Assembly (NCBI GenBank): GCA_015067885.1
Contig: SVLO01000021.1
Coordinates: forward strand, 1-37,975
DNA length: 37,975 nt
Source: Oscillospiraceae bacterium
GTDB taxonomy: Bacteria; Bacillota; Clostridia; Oscillospirales; Oscillospiraceae
Direction: 5' to 3'
Made by a program: the position numbers and the translations under genes. The notes beneath the pieces were generated by a model, which searched no databases, was not told the origin of the DNA, and was given only the letters and a program-made list of their open reading frames with translations. This document shows positions 33,342 to 37,975 of this stretch, piece by piece (the stretch's first letter is position 1; every line of letters starts with the position of its first letter).

Positions 33342-34486
33342 GTGCAAATCCTCGTTTCGCGAACTTCTACGATGTCAGGTTTCATTTCTGATGTAAAGAA
33401 TTTAATTCCGTAACTATCCACTTTGCTGTTTTTACGGTATAGATGAGCCTGCATAGCTGCCGAATAGCACGGGGTCGTAAACCCATATCCGTTAACTTCA
33501 TATGTCAAAAGCATTGTTGTTGCACATACATCCGCTAATTGAAGCAGTTCCCAAGATCCTGCTGATTTAGCGGATACTTTATTGAATACATTTTCATTGA
33601 TACTGTTATTTGGATAGGGTAGCAGTTTTTCTTTAATGTACTGAATTAGTTCCCCATCTCTAGACGTACCTCGCGCAGAAAGGACAATATCCGCTGTTTT
33701 TCCTTCAGCCTCAAGATACCATGAAACACGCTGAAGTAGATACTTGCAGACATAATTGTAGGCAACGGAGGAGGCTGGAATTTTGGCAGCATCAAATTTG
33801 CTGGTATCGACCAAAACATTCATATATGTGAACGTTTCGCCATTTAACTCATCAATGCTCTCTACACAAACGGAAAGAGGCACCCGTTCCCATCCCATTG
33901 GATTACTTACAGGGTCACCAAACAGTTCGACAAATCGTGCTTTGACCAACTCGTCCAATTTTGCAAGCTGCTCCCTGCGGAGGGAAATTAACTCGTTAAC
34001 CTGGTCTAAAAAGGCACAAATCTCCGTTTGCTCTTCGTATGTCGGGATGCCAATAATCAACTCATCTATATGCTCGTTTCGGATATTATTGATGTTCGCT
34101 CCAGCAGCCAAATCCGAAATCCTTTTGCGATAAGAGGGACTGTCAAAAAAATGCCCTATGTATCTGGGACAATCAACTTTCGGGCGCACAACCTTGCAAA
34201 ATGCCCCAAAAACGGCCGAAACATTCTCCGGAACGTATGCCGCTTTTCCAACAAGTTCTTTGCTCCCGCTTGATGCACAAACAAAGATGTCACCTGCCCT
34301 CAAGTATTGGCTCGGCTTCACCTTGCTTTTATCAACGTACACGACATCATCAAAATTCAGTTCTCCATCACGGATGTTATTTGCACGCAACAGCATAACA
34401 CTATTCTCATTGAGCGCATCATGCAAATCTTCCGGCCTATACGAAACACCTCGGATTTGTTCGATAATATCTCCCAACCTCGCCAT
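33305..34486 (-). CDS. HsdS-DUF3800 chimera (half specificity subunit fused to DUF3800 C-terminus)
   Basis: Residues 1 to ~205 of 393 are a type I specificity subunit: start LGDIIEQIRGVSYR, one target-recognition domain with RANNIRDGEL and SSGSKELVGKAAY, the conserved helix QLAKLDELVKARFVELFGD and the opening NPMGWERVPL of the second domain. From ~212 (ELNGETFTYMNVL) the sequence is that of DUF3800 proteins: ADIVLSARGTSRDGEL, LLQLADVCATTM, HLYRKNSKVDSYGIKFF and the end KKERTPGATTT. The second recognition domain is absent, as is the DUF3800 N-terminus with its acidic active-site start. The ATG (34486) shares its A with the hsdM stop (TGATG). Half-size HsdS can act as a dimer, so function is possible but unproven. 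Confidence 0.75.
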   Translation of the reverse strand: MARLGDIIEQIRGVSYRPEDLHDALNENSVMLLRANNIRDGELNFDDVVYVDKSKVKPSQYLRAGDIFVCASSGSKELVGKAAYVPENVSAVFGAFCKVVRPKVDCPRYIGHFFDSPSYRKRISDLAAGANINNIRNEHIDELIIGIPTYEEQTEICAFLDQVNELISLRREQLAKLDELVKARFVELFGDPVSNPMGWERVPLSVCVESIDELNGETFTYMNVLVDTSKFDAAKIPASSVAYNYVCKYLLQRVSWYLEAEGKTADIVLSARGTSRDGELIQYIKEKLLPYPNNSINENVFNKVSAKSAGSWELLQLADVCATTMLLTYEVNGYGFTTPCYSAAMQAHLYRKNSKVDSYGIKFFTSEMKPDIVEVRETRICTKKERTPGATTT

Positions 34487-36039
34487 CACAGCATCCCCTC
34501 CAACTCGTGCAACCCCTTGGCGATTTCAGCCTCCAGTTGTTGCAGTTCGGCCATGATTTCCGAGGTCGGGGCATAGGCCACGGCCTTGTACTCGGTCTTC
34601 TTATACTTGTTGATGGAGAGGTCGTAATCGTTCTGCACGATTTCGTCCTTGGGAACGAAGAAGGACTTGGCGGTACGGGGGTTGGAGGCTTCGTCGTAGG
34701 TCGCCACCTCATCCGTCGGCTTCGCCGCCACCTTCCCCTCAAGGGGAAGGCTGTTAAAGGAGTGGAACCGGGCGATGATGTCGGGGATATCGTTATCCGC
34801 CACGGGGGTGCGCTTATCGTCCAGGCTGAAGCCGTCGGCGGTCATATCGTAGAACCACACCTTGTCCGTGCCACCGTGGCCGGTCTTGGTGAAAATCAGA
34901 ATACCGGTGGACACGCCGGCGTAGGGCTTGAACACGCCGCTGGGCATGGAAATGACAGCCTCCAGCCGGTTGCCGTCCACCAGCTCCTTGCGTATGGCCT
35001 TGTGGGCGGCGGAGGAGCCGAACAGCACGCCGTCGGGCACGATGACCGCCCCGCGGCCGCCGATTTTCAGCATCCGCAGGAACAGGGCAAGGAACAGCAG
35101 CTCCGTTTTCTTGGTCTTGCACACCTTCAACAGGTCGGCGGACACGGTATCGTAGTCCAAACTGCCCTTGAACGGAGGGTTGGCGAGAATCAGGGAGTAC
35201 TTCTCCTTGTCCGGGTTTTGGTCGGACAGGCTGTCCCGGTACTCGATAAAGGGGTTGTCCACCCCGTGGGTCATCATATTCATGGCGCCGATGCGCAGCA
35301 TGGTGCGGTCCATATCATAGCCGTGGAACATGTGGTTCATGTAGTGGTCTTTGTTGGCTCGGTCAAACAGCACCTCTTGCTTGCGATGCTCTTTCAGGTA
35401 CTCCCCTGCCTCCACCAAAAAGCCGGCGGTGCCGCAGGCAGGGTCGCAGATGACATCATCGGGCCGGGGCTGCATCAGCGCCACCATCATTTTGATGATG
35501 TGCCGCGGGGTGCGGAACTGGCCGTTCAGGCCGGACTGTCTGATTTTGTTCAGCAGATACTCATACACATCGCCGCGCACGTCGGCATCCTTAAGCTGCG
35601 CCATCTGCTCGTAAATTTCGTCCAGAGCGGACACCACCTTGTCCAGCAGCAGGGGCGTAGGCAACTTGAAAATGGCATCGTCCATGTACTTGGAATAGGC
35701 GCTGTTTTTGTCCGCGTGGAGGTTCTTGATGAAGGGGAACACCCACTCCTGCACGGTGGTGTACATCTTCCCGGCAGGGAAATCGCGGAACACCGACCAC
35801 TTCAGCTGCTGACCGGGGACGGTGCGGTCACCGATCTGCACCTGCTCGGCAAAGATGCTCTTGTGGGGCAGGCCCAGCATGGCGCTCTCCTTGGCGCGCA
35901 GGTTGTCCGTTTCGTCCAGATCGTGGATGAACATCAGGTAGGTGATCTGCTCGATCACGTCCAAAGGGTTCACCAATCCACCCGCGGCAAAAATATCCCA
36001 CAGGCTGTCAATTCTGTTTTTCAGTTCACCGGTAATCAT
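34486..36039 (-). CDS. hsdM: Type I restriction-modification methyltransferase subunit HsdM
   Basis: This 517-residue N6-adenine methylase subunit works with HsdS for modification and with HsdR for cleavage. It has an N-terminal HsdM_N helical domain, SAM-binding VICDPACGTAGFLVE (from ~196), catalytic LANPPF (285-290) and a C-terminal coiled tail that contacts HsdS. Length is normal. GAGGAG precedes the ATG at 36039. The stop overlaps the hsdS start by one base. Residues near ~435 (SLPLEGKVAAKPTDEV) are encoded by a palindromic repeat, probably an in-frame insertion before the C-terminal tail. Confidence 0.96.
   Translation of the reverse strand: MITGELKNRIDSLWDIFAAGGLVNPLDVIEQITYLMFIHDLDETDNLRAKESAMLGLPHKSIFAEQVQIGDRTVPGQQLKWSVFRDFPAGKMYTTVQEWVFPFIKNLHADKNSAYSKYMDDAIFKLPTPLLLDKVVSALDEIYEQMAQLKDADVRGDVYEYLLNKIRQSGLNGQFRTPRHIIKMMVALMQPRPDDVICDPACGTAGFLVEAGEYLKEHRKQEVLFDRANKDHYMNHMFHGYDMDRTMLRIGAMNMMTHGVDNPFIEYRDSLSDQNPDKEKYSLILANPPFKGSLDYDTVSADLLKVCKTKKTELLFLALFLRMLKIGGRGAVIVPDGVLFGSSAAHKAIRKELVDGNRLEAVISMPSGVFKPYAGVSTGILIFTKTGHGGTDKVWFYDMTADGFSLDDKRTPVADNDIPDIIARFHSFNSLPLEGKVAAKPTDEVATYDEASNPRTAKSFFVPKDEIVQNDYDLSINKYKKTEYKAVAYAPTSEIMAELQQLEAEIAKGLHELEGML
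34709..34752. repeat. Palindromic repeat inside hsdM
   Basis: CCTTCCCCT-CA-AGGGGAAGG is a 9-bp inverted repeat with a flank TCCGTCGGCTTCGCCGCCA. It encodes SLPLEGKVAAKPTDE in frame, a peptide typical of repeat-derived coding sequence in gut Firmicutes. Confidence 0.55.
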
Positions 36040-36083
36040 ACTTTACTCCTCACATTCAATCAACTCTTTAACCGCTTTTAGTT

Positions 36084-37139
36084 TTACAGTTCTTCCCTGT
36101 TCCAAATATAGGCTGTATACCGCCCACCACTGACTTTGAGAACCGTCCCACTTCGAACCAGTTCGTTCAACGTCCGTTGAATGGTAACCTGACTCACACC
36201 CGGACACTGTTCCATGATTTCTGCTTTTGTTATTTTCCCAAGGGTATTTTCAATGACATTCCGCACTTGGTTAGGCTTGGAAGTTCCTGGCTGTCCTACT
36301 CGTTGTACCCGCTGCTCGAAATCACGGTAGGCGGCCAAAATAACGCCTAACAAATATATAACAAAGGGCTCGTAGTTATTTTTTTCTTCATGCCAGCCAA
36401 TCGAACTTGCTTGCAAGGTTTCGTAATAGGTTTCTTTTGATTGTTCAATCAGCTTTTCGATACTGATATACTTGCCCACGTGGTAATCGGCCCGGTAGAG
36501 CAGTAACAGCGTCAGCAAACGGCTCATACGACCATTTCCGTCGTTAAACGGGTGAATACACAAAAAATCCAACACAAAGATGGGTATCAGCAGCAGGGGA
36601 TCGATTCCTTGCCGCAGACCCTCGTTATATGCTCTGCAGAGCTGCTCCACCGCTTCGGGGGTCGCCCACGCTTCCACCGGTACAAACCGCACCGAGCGAT
36701 TACCACTCTCATCCGTTTCCGCAATGATATTGTCAGAATTCTTGTAGTTTCCGCCAATACTCATACCGCTGAACTTATATAAATCCCGGTGCAACTGCAA
36801 AATCATATTAGGCTTGAGAGGAATATACTCATAACTCGCGTGAATGGTGGCCAAAACATCGCGATAGCCGGCAATCTCCTGCTCACTTCGTGTGCGAGGA
36901 GCTGTTTTGTCTTGAACCAGTTTTTTCAGCCGATCATTCGAGGTATAAATACCTTCGATTTTGTTGGATGCTTCTGTGCTCTGAATCTTCGCTATCTCCA
37001 CGAGTTGTGTTAGCGTTTCCCGCCCGGTTTCCACCAGATGCGTATGCCCGCCTTTCTTCTCGTGGATTTGATTCATCAGTGCAACGATTTCGGGCACAAG
37101 CAATTTCTGCCACTTATTATTTAATTCGTAGTTTCGCAT
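36084..37139 (-). CDS. Fic-domain protein (AMP-transferase type)
   Basis: This 351-residue protein carries the complete catalytic motif HPFNDGNGRMSR (196-207), which transfers AMP or another nucleotide to a target hydroxyl. The inhibitory helix is also present N-terminally as SNKIEG (58-63, pattern S/T-xxx-E-G), so it is the self-inhibited class with its own antitoxin segment. A C-terminal winged helix (~300-345, KITKAEIMEQCPGVSQVTIQRTL) suggests DNA binding and autoregulation. It is first in the minus-strand operon, 44 bases before hsdM. Fic genes are often found with type I restriction loci; the link is not understood. Its own promoter lies just upstream, behind a strong hairpin. Confidence 0.93.
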   Translation of the reverse strand: MRNYELNNKWQKLLVPEIVALMNQIHEKKGGHTHLVETGRETLTQLVEIAKIQSTEASNKIEGIYTSNDRLKKLVQDKTAPRTRSEQEIAGYRDVLATIHASYEYIPLKPNMILQLHRDLYKFSGMSIGGNYKNSDNIIAETDESGNRSVRFVPVEAWATPEAVEQLCRAYNEGLRQGIDPLLLIPIFVLDFLCIHPFNDGNGRMSRLLTLLLLYRADYHVGKYISIEKLIEQSKETYYETLQASSIGWHEEKNNYEPFVIYLLGVILAAYRDFEQRVQRVGQPGTSKPNQVRNVIENTLGKITKAEIMEQCPGVSQVTIQRTLNELVRSGTVLKVSGGRYTAYIWNREEL

Positions 37140-37174
37140 GAGCGTGCCTCCGTTGGATGTTGTCGTTCACTTTT

Positions 37175-37202
37175 ATTATACGCAACTAAGCAAAAAAAAC
37201 AA
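37175..37202 (-). promoter_or_regulatory. Promoter of the Fic-hsdMSR operon
   Basis: On the minus strand TTGTTT and TATAAT are separated by 16 bases, 36 bases before the Fic ATG. The -35 begins at the foot of a 20-bp hairpin. Confidence 0.65.
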
Positions 37203-37245
37203 CCCCCAATTTGATCATTTTTCGCAAAATGATCAAATTGGGGGT
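37202..37245 (-). terminator. 20-bp perfect hairpin insulating the Fic operon
   Basis: 37202-37221 pairs perfectly with 37226-37245 around TCGC, containing two GATC. On the minus strand it is followed by TTGTTTTTTTT. It would stop transcription entering from the right, yet no minus-strand gene lies there, so it insulates the operon from whatever lies beyond the att site. Confidence 0.75.
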
Positions 37246-37300
37246 CGTTGCATCGTATTAACACTTATTCTCCGTCGCAAATTGTGATTGATTGCCTAAT

Positions 37301-37391
37301 GTCGATTCCGTCGACATATGGTCGCTTTGGGCGGCACGAAAAACCGACTCTAGCCTCGATGTCCTAAGCGTTTTCGGGTTTCTGGCTACTG
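37301..37391 (+). other. Island 3 right arm
   Basis: GTCG at 37301, 37310 and 37321 (spaced 9 and 11). GGTCGCT at 37320 is exactly 72 bases before att core D. The arm aligns without gaps to those of islands 1 and 2. Confidence 0.65.
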
Positions 37392-37437
37392 CTCATAACC
37401 CGGAGGTCGCAGGTTCAAGTCCTGCCTCCGCAACCAT
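37392..37437 (+). repeat. att core copy D
   Basis: An exact 46-base copy of the tRNA-fMet 3' part. Right end of the array. Confidence 0.95.
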
Positions 37438-37441
37438 AACT

Positions 37442-37494
37442 GGACACCAGTTTTGATACAATGCGTATCGAAGCGGGTGTCCGGTTTCTTTTTG
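37442..37494 (+). terminator. Terminator after att copy D, probably the ancestral tRNA-fMet terminator
   Basis: GGACACC/GGTGTCC (37442-37448 with 37476-37482) encloses GATAC/GTATC; TTTCTTTTT follows. By integration logic the outermost terminator belonged to the uninterrupted chromosome, unless D borders a further element. Confidence 0.75.
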
Positions 37495-37541
37495 CAAAAC
37501 CCCCTATTTGCAAGGGTTTTCCTATACTTTTTAACGATAAT

Positions 37542-37586
37542 AGGCTCTACGGTGATTCCGAAATGGTCACCGTAGAGCCTGTTTGC
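37542..37586 (+). terminator. Terminator-like hairpin
   Basis: AGGCTCTACGGTGA pairs with TCACCGTAGAGCCT (37542-37555 with 37567-37580), then GTTTGCATTTTTT further on. There is no gene between att D and this hairpin; the 270 bases from 37438 hold only hairpins and the next promoter. Confidence 0.6.
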
Positions 37587-37705
37587 ATTTTTTCCTATGA
37601 ACTTTTCAACGAAAGGTCTGTGGGGTGTGCATTTTGAGCCAAGGGGTGTGCATCTTTTAATTATTTGTCTTTTTTGAACTGTTTGTAACTATTTCTCAAA
37701 ACCTA

Positions 37706-37734
37706 TTGACAAGAAAACTTGGCGTGAGTATAAT
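37706..37734 (+). promoter_or_regulatory. Consensus promoter of the DUF6442-like gene
   Basis: TTGACA, a 17-base spacer and TATAAT, fully consensus, 40 bases before the ATG. Confidence 0.85.
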
Positions 37735-37759
37735 TTAGGTGTGACAAGAAAACTTGGCG
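37707..37759 (+). promoter_or_regulatory. Twin operator-like direct repeat over the promoter
   Basis: TGACAAGAAAACTTGGCG occurs at 37707-37724 and 37742-37759, starts 35 bases apart. The first covers the -35 and spacer, the second the transcribed leader just before the ribosome site. A repressor binding both would shut the promoter. Confidence 0.7.
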
Positions 37760-37773
37760 AAGGAGGTTGTAGT

Positions 37774-37975
37774 ATGAACAAAGAAGAAATCCTTAAAATG
37801 AGCCGCGAAGAAAACGAGGGCAGACATGACGAGCGTGAAATGATTGCGTTTGGCACCGCTTCAAGAGTTGGTATGCTTGTCGGTGCTTTGGTTTGCGTTC
37901 TGCTCGTATTGGCAAGTGAGTTTCTTTTCCATATTCCAGAAATAGGTTTGGTCGGTTGGCTTGTATATTTTGCAA
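37774..37975 (+). CDS. DUF6442-like small membrane protein (3' end outside window)
   Basis: The first 67 residues are visible: MNKEEILKMSREENEGRHDEREM, then two probable membrane segments (SRVGMLVGALVCVLLVLASEF and one around GLVGWLVYF). The charged start with NKEEIL.KSR.EN followed by membrane helices fits DUF6442 proteins, which commonly sit next to HTH regulators on mobile elements. AGGAGG precedes the ATG. The gene is under a strong, apparently repressed promoter. Confidence 0.7.
   Translation, partial: MNKEEILKMSREENEGRHDEREMIAFGTASRVGMLVGALVCVLLVLASEFLFHIPEIGLVGWLVYFA

Larger units (their letters stand above)
29303..37437 (+). mobile_element. Island 3 of the tRNA-fMet array (type I restriction and Fic cargo)
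   Basis: Bounded by att cores C and D. All genes lie on the minus strand: Fic, hsdM, an hsdS-DUF3800 chimera, hsdR and a small SANT-like protein. The plus strand holds a structured RNA gene. Arms at both ends match islands 1 and 2. No integrase is present. The 390 bp at 29126-29515 hold arms, core, terminator and no gene. Confidence 0.85.

Noticed and set aside
34507-36081. Plus-strand long frame opposite hsdM, and a similar one opposite hsdR (31370-33094)
   Set aside because: Antisense shadows of two well-supported genes; composition is typical of reversed GC-biased coding sequence.
14535-37437. Integrase, excisionase or transposase gene inside the array
   Set aside because: All substantial frames were read. 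None shows the tyrosine-recombinase R-HxxR-Y set, a serine-recombinase N-terminus or a DDE transposase. A very degenerate remnant cannot be excluded.
1-37975. CRISPR array
   Set aside because: No regularly spaced direct repeats of 24-40 bases with unique spacers, and no cas genes. The GTCG repeats are 4-10 bases long at 11-bp spacing.

Overview
The window looks like a chromosomal segment of a GC-rich anaerobic Firmicute, most likely a gut clostridium of the Oscillospiraceae type. This rests on AGGAGG-type ribosome sites, TTGACA/TATAAT promoters, tRNA genes with encoded CCA, an S-layer-homology (SLH) anchored glycosidase, and a glycan-degradation gene set. The exact genus cannot be read from the sequence.

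Layout. Positions 1-14,367 are ordinary chromosome: the end of an AraC-type regulator; a 2,033-residue secreted sialidase-fold protein; a two-gene unit with a short-chain dehydrogenase; a D-2-hydroxyacid dehydrogenase; prfB; a small membrane protein; a tiny ORF; and a GH127-like enzyme. A strong promoter then drives tRNA-Leu(TAA) and initiator tRNA-fMet.

From the tRNA-fMet gene to 37,437 the window is an array of three genomic islands in tandem. The 46 bases from the anticodon loop to one base past the CCA end of tRNA-fMet occur four times without a mismatch (14489, 19925, 29257, 37392). Each copy is followed by its own rho-independent terminator. Island 1 (5.4 kb) carries a TdeIII-like type II restriction system with two methyltransferases, plus the remains of a second methylase locus and a dGTPase. 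Island 2 (9.3 kb) carries an SLH-anchored sialidase-like protein, an AraC regulator and a GH116 glycosidase. Island 3 (8.1 kb) carries a Fic protein and a type I restriction system. No island has a recognisable integrase. All three right ends have a GGTCG pair 11 bp apart, with the inner copy exactly 72 bp before the core. All three left ends have helically phased GTCG repeats about 170-190 bp after the core. They therefore look like one family of non-autonomous integrative cassettes moved by a recombinase encoded elsewhere.

Inside island 3 the specificity gene hsdS is a chimera. Its first target-recognition half is joined in frame to the C-terminal half of a DUF3800 protein. Overlapping the 3' end of that gene on the opposite strand is a compact structured RNA gene with its own promoter and terminator.

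After the last att copy, a perfect promoter with an 18-bp operator-like direct repeat drives a DUF6442-like small membrane protein cut by the window end.
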